The position numbers were made by a program, and so were the translations under genes. Below the pieces are notes generated by a model. It had not been told where the DNA came from. It worked only from the letters and a program-made list of their open reading frames with translations, and searched no databases. From Vesta saturnalis (taxonomy: Eukaryota; Arthropoda; Insecta; Coleoptera; Lampyridae), in assembly GCA_036346205.1 (NCBI GenBank), contig JARFJB010001166.1, positions 11,595,501 to 11,659,500 on the forward strand: 64,000 bases of DNA. Direction: 5' to 3'. This document shows, one piece after another, positions 47,860-60,040 of the stretch (the stretch's first letter is position 1; the number at the start of each line of letters is the position of its first letter).

Positions 47860-48930
47860 AATTTATAAATGCAACCCTAGTAGGCTTACCACTAGAAATG
47901 CGCATGATCTACTTAGACGACGTATTCATTGGCAAAGTAAGAGAATAGACAACTCACCGCAGTATTTGTACGCAAAGGGCAGTAAATATGAAACTAAAGC
48001 CTTCAAAACTCCAATTTCATAAACCCCAAATGAGATATTTAGAGCACGTTATATAGAAAGCGGTAGTTTAAGTGAATCCAACCTAAGTCAGAGTGGTGAA
48101 AAATTTCCCATGCCCACCTCAATTCGCAAACTGCGGAAATTCTTATGAATTGAAAATTGGTACAGAAGATACATTAAAAACTTTTCTGAGGCGTAGAACA
48201 ATTAACGAATTTTGCGAAAAAGGAAAATAAGTATAAAGTGGACAGTAAGTGGATAGAAGTTGTGAACAAACTAAACAGTGCAATAGTAACGGATAGTGTC
48301 AATTTTTCCGGACTTTACGAAAGAATTTGTCTTAAAGTATGGTGCGTCTAAAACGGCACGCAAACGAACTATTCTGTAACTGAGAAGGAATGTTCAACTG
48401 TAATATGCAACAAACAAGAAAGTTTACGGTAATAAGGGATCGTAGAGTGTTATCATGGCTATTACCTATGAAAGACCCGGCATCAAGACTAGCGTGATGT
48501 GGAGAAATTATCAGAATACAGAATACTGAATCAAGAATGTTCGAGACAAACACGGACACACAAACTACATTTAAAAAATTTTTACAAATTAGAGAATTAG
48601 AAGCAGTGCATAACGAAAATACAAAGAAGTTTATGAGGATATATGGAACTGTCCAAACATTATACCGTTAGCGTATTATGTACTTCAAGATTTTAAAGTT
48701 GGTACAGATATAACATTAGATTTTAAGAAAAGTTTTGGACAAAGTTCGTCAACTAGTGGCGCAAACAAAACAACTAAGTGAAGCAGCCGTACTGTATTTA
48801 AAAGCTCAAAACGTTTATTATTTATTACCAAGAAAAGGAGCTGTGACGAACCCACATACGAACAACTATACATCACTTTACATAACTTTAAATAATCGCT
48901 TTACCAACAATAGGATGGAGAGTAAATAAA
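47860..48930 (+). pseudogene. Ty3/Gypsy retrotransposon pol relic (reverse transcriptase and RNase H)
   Basis: Broken plus-strand frames show the pol order. The reverse transcriptase active-site box reads MIYLDDVF near 47910. MKLKPSKLQFHKPQMRYLEH follows near 47990. The FPMPTSIRKLRKFL and WYRRYIKNFSE block lies near 48110-48200. RNase H starts as FPDFTKEFVLKYGASK near 48310 and continues as FTVIRDRRVLSWLLPMKDPA near 48420. The connection YYLLPRKGAVTNPHTNNY near 48820 resembles the region before integrase in Gypsy elements. Many stops and frameshifts. No LTRs, gag or envelope were identified. Confidence 0.8.
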
Positions 48931-50440
48931 TTACAATGGCGTATGTTGAGATATATAATTAAATATATTTTTAACACCTACAAATATATTGTATAATATT
49001 ATATCCCGGAAGATCAACGACCAACATTTTAAAAATTACTGAAGATCCCAATTTCGAAACAGTATGGGGCAGGGATCAGTTATTACAGCCCCAAAAAAGA
49101 TGAGCCTTGCAAAGAAGGTTCGCAGGACTTAGAAGCAGAAAGGGATTAACCACATTAACCACCCACTAGAGTATCAAGCCCGTAAAGGCAATTTGTGCCA
49201 CGGCATAGCTCAGTTGTGTGGGTGGGGTTCTTAATGCTGTGAGAGGGTGCTCGTTACAACTCCAAAACGTCAAATTCGGGTAAAAATTGTCAAAATGGCG
49301 CCACCTGTTAAAAACATTTATAGCGGGAAAACGTCATGAGCAGAACTTAGATTGTAACAGGAAACCAAAACGTTGACTCAAAAATAAACTACTCTACTAC
49401 TAAAAATTCTACGTTAAGTTCACCTAAACTTCAACAAAACCCTAAGCTTTATGTAAAAGTCGCAAAATTGCGAAAATAAAAGCAAAACTCACTAAATATT
49501 TCGGTAACCTCAGCGCTAAATCATTGGGTCAAATATCCAAAAACAACTGATCAAAACGGTAATTAATTGAAAAAATTGAAAATTTATAAAGTCCTAAAAT
49601 TTACAAAACGTCGCTATCGGCATGTTATACCTAAATTCGAGAAAAATACAGCTCATTTACAAACAAATAACAAGCTTACCTTTTGGCAATCAGGCCAATG
49701 AATGATGTCTACAATCGGTAGTTGATTCCTACAAAAATAACTTCAACATATTGCGACTATTCGCAAAGCCCTCGTATGCAAAAACAAACAGATGTCCGGT
49801 CAACGACCGACTCACTACATAATTTACGTTATTTTATAATCTAAAACTACTTTTAAAGTGTCTTATTACCAAAATCAAAAAAACAAACGTTCAATTCGAG
49901 CAATTCTCATTAATCATTACTTTAAACCTTACTAATGCATCAAAATATTACTTAAAAAAACTTGTATAACTTCAATAAAATTTGATTACAAACTAAATGA
50001 ATGATAAATGGAGGTTGCCGCTGTAAAATTATTTATCTCGATACTTCTCGTAAACTACTTCAATTACTACAAATCTTCAAAATATCTAATCTTTCAATTT
50101 ATTACTGTACATCGGCAAAATTGTAGGCTCAGGGGATGAAGTCACAAAAAATTCCAATCTCTTAATAAAACAGTTATAAACATTAACAATGGTCATATAT
50201 TAGGGCATTTACATATTAAATTTTAGTTCAGTTACAAAAAACAAAAAAAAACACATTAAATTTTGCAATTCAAAACCAAATAAATAATGATCAGATTCGA
50301 TCGGCGCTCGCAAGGCCATATTATCCATAACATAAGTTATTGGTAACATAAATTTTTATATAATTGCATGACATTTCAATGCACAACATTACACAGATAA
50401 AAGTGTAAATAAGTAAGAATTTTCTGTCATTCTCACAGAA
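48931..50440. other. No gene seen
   Basis: AT-rich DNA after the Gypsy relic. GGCATAGCTCAGTTG near 49203 resembles a tRNA A box, but no B box or cloverleaf follows. Confidence 0.35.
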
Positions 50441-53400
50441 CCAGGCACAACTCCGTTGTCGTGCCTTGCCCACAAGCGGAGGCTCCTCGTGAGTCGACAT
50501 CATTTCCCCCTTACTCGTGGGACTCATGAAACGCAATTAAACAAAAATACAAACAACCAACCCTCCGACAGGTCTGGTACTGGGCAGCCTAAAAAACCCA
50601 CGAGGACAGCCAAAAAAACTCACGAGGACAGGCTGGAGGAAGCTCAAGAAGGGTAAGACGAAGGAAGCGGGCTCTAAGAAGCTTGTCTCCTAGGCTCTCT
50701 TTTCAGAGATCGAGCATCCCGGGAGCTGTAAGCTACCGGGGGCACCTGCAAAAGCGACACCAGTCAGATGGCGATACTCCGCTAGGAACTGCCAAGAAAA
50801 TTAATACTGAGACCTATAGGGACACCCAGGACCTTTAGTAAGGCGACCTCGGGTTTCAGAATGGCTATTATTCAAAAAGAGCAGGAGGGAACCTTAACCG
50901 AGAAACAGACGGGGACGATTAGAGCCTAGAGCCTTGAGAGAATTGACTGTGAAAACCGAGCGTTAGCGCCTAGATTCATAGTGTTACTACCAAGGAGGTG
51001 TGCGGCACATCACATGTGCAGACGAAACCTTGCTGAGGTGTCTGGGGAAGTTTCTTAGCGACGCAACTCTTTGGAGGCTGCAAAGCTCCTATCAAAACCA
51101 GTACGAATGCACGCTTGGATCCTCGGGACCCCAGAGGTACCGGAAAAGATCGTGAAAAGGACCAATATCTAGAACTTCAGGCTAGCCACTAGAAACTGAC
51201 TGGTACTATAGAGGAAGAAGGACCTTAAAATGCAGACACTGATTGTCCTAAAGAATATGGGAACCTCCGTAAACCATCGGCCCTTCGTGGGTTTCACGAG
51301 GGTGAACTTCAAACTCCCCATCATCAAGCTGAAGGAAAGGAGGAGAAGACTCATATGGAGACGGGTAAAGCGACATCGGCTATTGCGGGACCCTCAAAGG
51401 AACCGCAACCTGATGGTCCGCGTACCCCAAAAAACTAGATCAACCTCACTTATGGTGAGGCCGATCCAGATGAACCTGCGCCACTGTAGGGCTTCCTTAT
51501 CAGCACTCAGCGCGTACATGATAAAACATCAGATTAATGTAGTTTTGGCCCAAGAACCTTGAACCTACAACGTGCAAATTAAAAGACTTGTGATGAAAAG
51601 AGGATGGTTTATTGCTAATCCATTTGAAGTTCATCAAAGATCTTGCATTATGGACTGAAATGGTGAACTTATTGCCTATATGAGACTTTTGTTACAGATA
51701 CCTCATCGCAGTAAAGCTGACAGTGGAAGGTATAGGTAGTGGAGATGAACTAGTGCTCATACCTGCATACCTACCGTTCGACCAACCTGATCTACCACCA
51801 ACCCGTAAAGTCACACGAGAGCTAGCCAAAAGTGAAAATCAACCGATTTTCGTTAACATTACACGGAGGGAAGTGATTGATATAACAATCGGGACCGTGG
51901 CTGCTTGAAGCCTGGTTTACGAATGGCACGTATCGGATGAGCCATCTTTCTCCGATCATATTTACGTGTGCTTTAACATAGGACAAAACGCACCCGCTGT
52001 GGTCGTTCATAGGAACCCAAGGGTAACCAACTAGGATCCCTACAGAGAGAGACTAGCTGATAAACTTGGGGACTGTTCCGCTAAAGCAAACAAGTGAGCG
52101 GATCTTGAGGTCATGGAATCAAGTCTCTGCACAGCTGTTATGGGCTTTTACCAGGTAAGCTGCCCAACAAAAGAGAGGAAAACCTCGACTGTGCCTTGGC
52201 GACACGAGGGACTATCTCGATTAAGAGCACAGACGAGAAAGCTTTTTAACCGAGCGAAAAGCACCGGGAACAGGGGCCTACATAAAGCCTGACTTTCCGA
52301 GTGTAATAAGACCATAAGAGAGTCCAAGCGGGACTCTTGTAGTAGGTACTGTGAAGATATTGAACAAATCTCTGAAGGTGCTAGACAGAAAGAAACAGAG
52401 TATAGAATCGGTTCCTAACTAAAAGACGATGGGAAGTATACAGAAACGGGGAAGGAAATCTTGGAGCCTATGCTTTAATATCACTTCCCCTTATGGACAG
52501 AAGTGAAGCGATAGTTCCGGATCCCATTTTCAGAGGGAAAGAAGTGATTGAAAACTTGTCCGTTAGGTTATTAACCTAACAAACATTAGGCGGGGGGTAG
52601 TAGGTGTCCTATTAGACAGATCACCGGGAATGGATGGAATATTTCCTGCTCTACAACAAGAATTTGACCTGATAGCCCCCACACAGTACACGACACTAAG
52701 GGCACTCCTTGGCCTGGGGTACTGGGGTACGTGCACAGAGCGTGGAGGGATGTGAAAGTCGTCTTCATATCAAGACCTGAACGGAATTCTCACGACCAAG
52801 CAAAGTCGTTCAGACCCACAAGTCTGACGTCGTTTCTTCTAAAGATCTTAAAGAAACGCATTGATCGAGATATGAGGGACGTAATACTGGGCGTGGACCC
52901 AATCAGTAAACCCAATATGCTTATCAACCAGAAAAATACTGCGAGGTATAGCCATCCACAAAATTGTGGATATCGCTGAAAAGGCAATTTCCTTCAATGA
53001 GGTTGCAATAGCTGCTTTTTTTGGATATAGGGGAGATATTTGACAATACCTCGCTAGATTCCATTCAAAGAGCTGAAGAACGCCAGGGAGCGCATCGAAC
53101 TATCAGTAGTTGGATACACACCATGCTGAAACAAAGGAATGTATGTGCCACACTTAATAAAGCCCGCGCCGTCCGGGTATGTGTGGTTTCTCCTCGTCGA
53201 CGTACTGCTGAAGAGACTAAGTGAGGAGGGTACAACACAATTGGCTATCCAGACGATATAGCAATTGTGATACAAGGCATATTTGAGGAAAGCGTATCAG
53301 TTGTAATGCAAGGCGCTCTAAATCGGGAAGTACAGTGGTGCTGAGAGAAAGGGTTGTCCGTTAACTCTGCAAAAACAAACCTCACACGGAGAAAGAGACC

Positions 53401-54446
53401 TGCAAGGCTAAATGACAGCAATTTACGTCGCAAATCTGCAGGCGTCACACTATACTGAGGACTAACTTTCAAGTCACACCTAAAGAACACAGAGAACAAG
53501 GCTACTAAGTCCTTATAGGCTTGTAGAAGATCGTTCAGAAACAAATGGGGACTGTCTCCAAGAATGACCTACTGGATATATACAATGATGATCAAACCGA
53601 ACATACCGCACGCTTTTCTGGTGTGGTGGTACAAGATGCACGGTTACTTAGCAAGGTTCGCCGCCTAGCTTGCCTTGGAATAACTGGTGCGATGAGAACC
53701 CCAACTTCAACTGTGGAGACCCTCTTGTACTTGCCTCCTCGACATCTCCAACACCGACATCCACAGAATGACGTCTGAGAGAATAACAAAACCAGCCTCA
53801 TGTAAGAAACTGTTGGGTACCAAAATTTCCACACGTAAGAAGTGGGAAGAACACTCCAACAAGACAAAGTTGGAGGGGGCCGATTTTAAACACGGTGACA
53901 CTAGTGTGGGCGCTTGGTCATGCAAACATTGCAGGCATAGGGCCAGAACCGGCGTGTGGCATTTTTTATACCACAGCTAAAGCTAAAGCTAAAGAAACAG
54001 GACTTGAAGAAAACCCCAGGACATCTACTCAAAGACCTTCCTGGGAAAACCGAACAGTAAACTTACCGCGTCTATCCTAAATCTAAGTAGAGCGAATATA
54101 AATCTTGCAACGGAGATTGCCACCGGGCACTGTCGCATGAACAAGCACATCCACGTAATAGGGCTGACGGATATCCCGTTATGTAGAGGTTGTGGTAAAG
54201 CTAACAAGACACCTCATCACGTCGTCTGTCATTGTGAAGCTTTCGTGTTGGCACAAAAACTTCTTCTCGGAGAAGAAAAGACTACAAAGAAGCAGAAGAA
54301 GTAAATAAAATACACCTCTCGAAGATCCCGCACATCATGAAAGAAATAGGCCCTTTGGAGGGTTAAACTAATCCTAGGGGCACAGTAGACCTACGGTCGC
54401 GGTGCAAGGACTTCAAAAAGACCACCCCAGCGTTAATAATAATAAA
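50441..54446 (+). mobile_element. R1/I-type non-LTR retrotransposon (LINE), heavily decayed
   Basis: A ~4 kb GC-richer block holds a LINE in plus orientation. The first kilobase probably corresponds to ORF1 but shows no clear motif. ORF2 remains run from about 51430 to 54304. The 3' end is a short TAATAATAATAAAA tail at 54433-54446, in keeping with the (TAA)n tails of the I/R1 group. Stops and frameshifts are frequent. Confidence 0.8.
51430..54304 (+). pseudogene. LINE ORF2 remains: endonuclease, reverse transcriptase, RNase H, zinc knuckle
   Basis: Pieces occur in the right order. The endonuclease start is MNLRHCRASLSALSAYMI...VVLAQEP (51470-51560). The reverse transcriptase has LLDRSPGMDGIFPALQ (about 52610), FLDIGEIFDNTSLDSI (about 53020) and the active-site box as YPDD instead of YADD (about 53247). 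The thumb-region block LACLGITGAMRTPTSTVETL is at 53660-53720. An RNase H remnant reads GHANIAGIG (about 53915). The C-terminal cysteine motif CRGCGKANKTPHHVVCHCEA lies near 54185-54240. The R.ACLGITGAMRT block and terminal CCHC are typical of the R1/I group. Dead copy. Confidence 0.82.
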
Positions 54447-56112
54447 ATATATCAGTTTCCTCCAGTCCCACTACTTATGCAACCACCAATCTCTAAAACC
54501 ACTACCAGAAGTCGTCCCCGCCAGCCACGGATTTCCGTAAAACCGCCAGACACGCTACCGAGAGCAAATTTCGCATCTCATTTGTTCTCGAATGCTCCTG
54601 TAGACCGGACCCGCGGTCGTTTAAATTCACCGTTACCTGCACGTAAGCTTTATTTGTAACACCTACACAAACACCTGTGGTGAACGTTACAGTGGGAGTT
54701 TAATTTCCGGTGTGATTTCCCACTTACACAGTCGGACAGGAGGCCGTCTGCCTGAATTCTGCCGGACCCACAGTGTCGATTAGAAACCGTAACGGAGCTG
54801 TCAGCCGAGGTCTGTTAATCGATCCTAGTTACATAATTACACACAAACTTACACCCACCACACGCAGCCACGGCAACTTACTAAAAGTTCACAGTTTCAC
54901 CCAAACGAAAGGGATAACCCAGACCAAAATCCGATAATTATTTCTGACATAAAAGTTTCATACCGTCTAGTAATTACGTAAACAAAGTGAGTATTACATT
55001 TTCTCTCAATTTACGTGATTACCCTCTTCCTTTTCGGAGTCCTGAACCCGCTCTGAATAGCACGTTGCGATAAACCCAGATTACAGAATTATTCCGCACC
55101 AAACATTCTTTAATATTAGATTACGTGAATCTTTTAGCCTATCCTGGCTGCGGGTGAACAACAGATAAACATTCTAATTAACGAATCATTCCTGAAGGTT
55201 TAACCTTACCGAGATAAAATATTCACCACCACCACCACCATTTCTCCATAAGTCGTTTACAGACGACATCTACCCCTTGTAAACCAACTGCTTGTTCCCG
55301 CATAAAAGTATTCCATTCTGGAATATCCACTATCAAATTTTCCCTGGTAATTAACCCTGTAAATTCAGTAGCTGTGTCCACCACCACGTCGATGGTTGTT
55401 TCTAAACAAGAACAGAGAGACCTGAAAAAACACCAAACCCCTCTAATTATAATTTCACCTAGTTACGAGAAGCTCACTAGAACTCCTTCTAACTTCCCTT
55501 AATTAGTTTTAAAACACTAATTAAAAACATTCCTTTAGATAAATAAATCCCTTTAGATAGATGAAGTAGAAAATCGCATTAAAATTGTATTACATGGGTT
55601 TAAACTCAGGAAAGGCAAGTGGTTAGTCAAGTTTTAAAATATCGATTTTCTTTCTGACCTAAATAGTCTAGGTAACATTGACCGCGTTTATTATACGTTT
55701 AAAAATATTTAAACAAGAAATAAAATTGCTAACACACCGACGTTAACTGTAAATAAGGCTTCTGTGTTCTACCAGACAGGGACGTAATCAAAATATTTCT
55801 TAACCTTATTCATGTATGTTGAGTTAATTATATCCTAGTTTAAATTTGTTATTGTAACTGTGCCGTTAATCTTGTTTTCTCAGCGACCGTAAGGAAGCAG
55901 CGGGAGTGACCTCTGCCAAACGCAAGCCGCCCTCGAGTCGCCGTACCAGAACGGGTTTTATAAATTCATTAAACATCTTCCTTTCTTTGTGTTAAAATAA
56001 AAAAAATTTATTATATTTAAGTTCAGATCTTTATATATTTTCCTTTTGTCAATGTAATTAAGGTAGCTTTATAAAAGATATAGCATGTATCTATCAAACT
56101 TCTGTTTGTTTA
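54447..56112. other. No gene seen
   Basis: Mixed-composition DNA. The GC-richer part at 54450-55400 contains (CCACCA)-like short runs near 55230. It could be an LTR or other element remnant, but no repeat partner occurs in this window. Confidence 0.35.
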
Positions 56113-56367
56113 TTGGTTAGAGTAAAATGTCAGGTGGTAAACGATCAGCCTTATTTAAAAAAACTTACGCCTACCCTCGAATTGAGCTATAGCCGCGGAA
56201 AACCTAATCATAAAAGTAAACTAGCCCACGAGACCAGTACAAAATCAAGAGCAGACCCGTATAAAATTATAGAAAAGGGGGGAGAAACAAACTTCAAAAT
56301 ACGAGAATTGTACATCAGGGAACAAAGGGTACATGCAAACAGATTACAAATACAAGCATATGAATAA
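56113..56367 (+). pseudogene. Gypsy integrase C-terminal fragment (GPY/F-like)
   Basis: An 84-codon frame ends with DPYKIIEKGGETNFKIREL and REQRVHANRLQIQAYE. This fits the C-terminal module after the Gypsy integrase core (GPYKI...VHxNRLK). It lies in the same orientation as the Gypsy pol relic 7 kb upstream and could be its displaced end, with the LINE between. Confidence 0.6.
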
Positions 56368-57717
56368 TCAATAATACAAATGAAAGTTAAGTCGGAAAGT
56401 ACTGATTAAGGATTCGAAGAAGAAAAAATCGTGGTATTCTCTAAAATGAAAATTCCTAAATTAAGTGTTTCGGTACGAGTATCTGTCCAATCACAAGTGC
56501 TTCAAACTAAACATAAAGAAATCAAGACAAGTTAAGTTGGAAACATGTTATTCAAAGAATGAATGTATCTAATATGACAAGAATTTGATGCTTGTAGATG
56601 GAACTCATGAATAGACCACAGGTGCTTGATACAATTTACTAAGAGACCAGATAGAATTCTAATAGTTTAAAGTGGAAGATAACTTTTACAAAAATCCGGA
56701 TTTTTAAATGAATAACTAATTGGCGGACTGTCCTCATGAAATAGTGGACATCAAATTCCGTTGATGTATGAAGAGCGGTCTTCGGTGATGATGCTTCACA
56801 CATTTCCAATTCCTATACGATTTAAAGGGAAGATATCTCAAAATCTGTTTTTCTCAAAATATTTAACGGATTTTGGTAGATGAGCTGCATTTACGAAAAT
56901 AGGGAATTTTTAATAGTTCGGCACATTATAGCAAAACGTATTATTTTGCAGATAAAACTCGGATGAGCGATGGACATCTGAGATTAAGGTTTGTTTCAAT
57001 GTTTCAGTTGTTCTTGGATTTTTTGTTTGGATATGTACAAATCAATGTTTAAACGCAATTTAGAATATCTCACTTTCTACAAAATTCAGGATTTATGACG
57101 ATGAATTTGAACAATTTAGCGGAACTTTGGTTCTGTACAATAGTTTCGGCTCTTATACAAACCGTAACTTTCTTAGAAACCGATGAGCGATGATCGGAAA
57201 GATCAGGTCGAGTTGCTATTACAGTGTTCCAGCTTTAAATCCTTGCATTTTTGTTAATTGGGCACATATCTAAAACAGATGAAGATTTATTCTTCCAACA
57301 AATTAGATTTATGACACGATCAGCTTTGGCAGAATGTAGATTTTCCAGGCATGCAAATTGAAATGAATTTAGTTGAATTAATAGGGGAATTTTTTCCATA
57401 AATTCAGGATCTTATAACGAATATTTGTCATGAAAGGATGGCTGTGTGGTAGACAAATTCAATTTTGTTCGCTATCATCACCTTCTCACATGTTGCCATA
57501 AAACATTTTTTGTATTAAAAACGATTATTTTCCTGAGTTTATTTCTTACTTTCTAAAGCAAAATTAATTTATGACATGGAGCAGTTTGACGTTCACGCAA
57601 TTGTTATTTTGTTTATTTTCCATGGCCATTTTTCATAATTGTAAATGAATTAGTTAGTTAATTTTATAAATGTTTGATTAACAATAAATTCTAGGTGTTG
57701 CAATTCTCATTGAAGTC
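56368..57717. other. No gene seen
   Basis: AT-rich DNA without recognisable genes. Composition and wording are similar throughout, possibly one old element. Confidence 0.35.
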
Positions 57718-58614
57718 AGTATATATATATATATATATACCGGGTGGTCGTAAAGTAAGGAGTAAATTCAATATCTCGTAAAGCAAAATTTTTTTCAAAA
57801 ATCGCTGAGACCAGTCGATTTTATATTTTTCCGGGGCATATTTTGCGAAAAAAAAGATTTGCTAAAAAAATTTTTTTTTTTTTCAAATTGCAACCCAATT
57901 TTTTTATTGAATTTTTGGATTGCCCTACAATTCTAAACATTTGTCATGTAGCATGTGCTATACCTAAGTCCAAGCGTTTTGGAGTTATTCGCATTCAAAA
58001 TTTAAAAATTGAAAAAAGGTCATGAAGAAAACGAAAAATAAAATAATTTTTATAACGTTTTATTATATCGAAAACAAAGATTCGTAAACTTAAAAATAAT
58101 TTTATTTCAGCAAATGTTCGAAATGTCCTCCGTTAGTCAACTGACAATAGCCTAATCGATCTACAAATTCCTGCTGCACATTTCGAACCATTTCGGGCGT
58201 TATTCGACGTATTTCTTGACGGATGCGTTGTTTTAAATCATCTAGATTTTCCGGTTGGCTTTTAAATGCCTTGCCTTTAAGGTATCCCCACAAAAAAAGT
58301 CTAGTGGTTTTAGATCGGGTGATCTTGGTTTAAACTTTGAATGCGAATAACTCCAAAACGCTTGGACTTAGGTATCGCACATGCTACATGACAAATGTTT
58401 GGAATTGTAAGGGCAATCCAAAAATGCAATAAAAAATTGGGCTGCAATTTGAAAAAAAAAAAATTTTTAGCAAATCTTTTTTGAGACACCTTGTATAAAA
58501 TTTTTTTTTTCGCAAAATATGCCCCGAAAAAATATAAAATCGACGGGTCCGAGCGATTTTGAAAAAATTGTCCTTTACGAGATATTGAATTTATTCCTTA
58601 CTTTACGACCACCC

Positions 58615-58654
<40 letters not shown>
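57718..58654 (+). mobile_element. mariner-type element with ~280 bp inverted repeats, inside a TA microsatellite
   Basis: The element proper is 57740-58616, flanked by TA (57738-57739; 58617-58618) within runs of TA on both sides. Its ends are CCGGGTGGTCGTAAAGTAAGG and the inverse CCTTACTTTACGACCACCCGG. The inverted arms continue inwards to about 58005 and 58330, sharing TCATGTAGCATGTGC and CCAAGCGTTTTGGAGTTATT. The middle carries only a transposase tail (minus strand). It is therefore an internally deleted, long-TIR derivative. Confidence 0.88.
58102..58330 (-). pseudogene. mariner/Tc1-superfamily transposase tail within the long-TIR element
   Basis: The minus strand reads FLWGYLKGKAFKSQPENLDD, followed by an arginine-rich helix and the terminal block YCQLTNGGHFEHLL. 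This is the extreme C terminus of a known insect transposase family; everything upstream, including the first two catalytic Asp, is missing. It resembles the relic at 30470-30740. Confidence 0.82.
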
Positions 58655-58657
<3 letters not shown>

Positions 58658-58759
58658 TGTGTATAGGTCTTGTGATGGTTGTTGTTTGTGGAGTTGTGCG
58701 GTTGTGTGGGCTGTCCTGTTGTCACTCGGTTGATGTGATACGTGAGTAAATAGTCAAAA

Positions 58760-59648
58760 TTAACAGAACATGGAAATTACGTAGAGTCGATACTTACCTG
58801 GGGGCGTCAGTCTTCGAGGGGAACCACCACTGAACCGTGCGTGAGGATCACTACTCACCGGCCCATCGCAGTTTTTACCTGGCGAGCGCCGCTGTATGAC
58901 AGGTAGGGCCTTCTTCATATTGACCACCGTCGCTGGACCGTAACTCACGCCTGTCCGAGTTGAAGAAGGCGCCGCAGTCGGTGGTGTCCTCCTGTGTCTC
59001 TGTTGGGCTTTCGCTTCCTTTCACTGTGGAGGTCTACGGAATTGTGGACAACCATTGGAGCTAGCGCAGTGGTCCCCACCACAGTTAACACACTTGGCTT
59101 GATCGGTTTGGGGTTTCGTGCATTGACTGGAGTGGTAGTCTCCGGCGCACTTGACAGAGTGCCGCCGCCATGTAGCAACGCTCGCTGCTTCATCCTGAAA
59201 ACAGAAAGTACTTTAATATTTTGTAGTTTTAGCTCTGAGCTAACGTCGACCTCAGACCGTTGTACGGGTATGCCACGTATCATTACTTCAAAGGCCTGGA
59301 TCACGGTATCGGTGGGCGGCGGCGTAGGTGGGCGAACCGTTGTATCTCCTTCAGATTTTCCTTCTGACTCTTCCTCGTCACTGAATCCTTGGATGGGGTC
59401 TTCTCATTGCATAGGTGCAGGGGTAGCGTTGGACGTCGACGAAGCCGTTAATGGGGTATGCAACAACGGGGCGACATATCGCGGCGGTGTCTTCTTCGGG
59501 TCTTCTCCTCTTCTGCTGTTGCTATCGGGCCGGTGGTGACACTGGTGTCGGCCTCTTCGTCGGAACTCGGGGCCTCTCCGGTATGTTCCGCGTGGTCGTG
59601 CCAGACCAGGACCAGATAGTCGAATTCTTCATATAATCTACGCGACAT
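58760..59648 (-). pseudogene. Jockey-like LINE ORF1 (gag-like, zinc knuckles), frameshifted
   Basis: From an ATG at 59648 the minus strand codes an acidic N terminus (EAPSSDEEADTSVTTG). After frame changes comes VIQAFEVMIRGIPVQRSEVD, which fits the RRM-like ORF1 segment (a 'RGIP/RGVP' block). Further on, in another frame, cysteine knuckles read CAGDYHSSQC and CVNCGGDHCASSNGC near 59030-59130. The GGDHxASxxGC form is typical of Jockey-group ORF1. No ORF2 follows on this strand. The long plus-strand frame at 58994-59539 is the shadow of this gene. Confidence 0.75.
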
Positions 59649-60037
59649 CGTGAAAACGACGCCGACAAATTTTTTAATTAGCTTGTACTAAATTTTTATC
59701 GATGACACTCGATCAGATCCCAACTTTGGAATGAAGCATGATGGGCAGTTTTATGCAAAAAGGAACCAGGCGGACATAACTACTGGCATGACGTAAGCTT
59801 CGCTTACTGGTTTATCGAGTGCAGAGTTGCCAATGAAATACTGATATTAAATAGTTATTTAATCATCAAGTACATCAATAATTAATGCGAATTAATTAAT
59901 AATATACGAATAAAATAAATTTTATTTCATTAAGTGCTTTAGAAAACAATTTTGTTTACGTAAATGAGACCTTTAATTATACATTAGCGTGTACCAAAAC
60001 TAATCTCAATATTTGAACGAGTTTTCGATAAATGTAA
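59649..60037. other. No gene seen
   Basis: AT-rich spacer between two oppositely oriented LINE fragments. Confidence 0.4.
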
Positions 60038-60040
60038 AAT

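Noticed and set aside
49200..49270. tRNA-like GGCATAGCTCAGTTG
   Set aside because: Only an A-box-like string; no B box or paired arms.
54402..54659. 85-codon proline-rich frame after the LINE
   Set aside because: Compositional oddity only; includes the LINE tail and shows no domain.
58994..59539. 181-codon plus-strand frame
   Set aside because: It is the antisense shadow of the Jockey-like ORF1, whose cysteine knuckles are on the minus strand.
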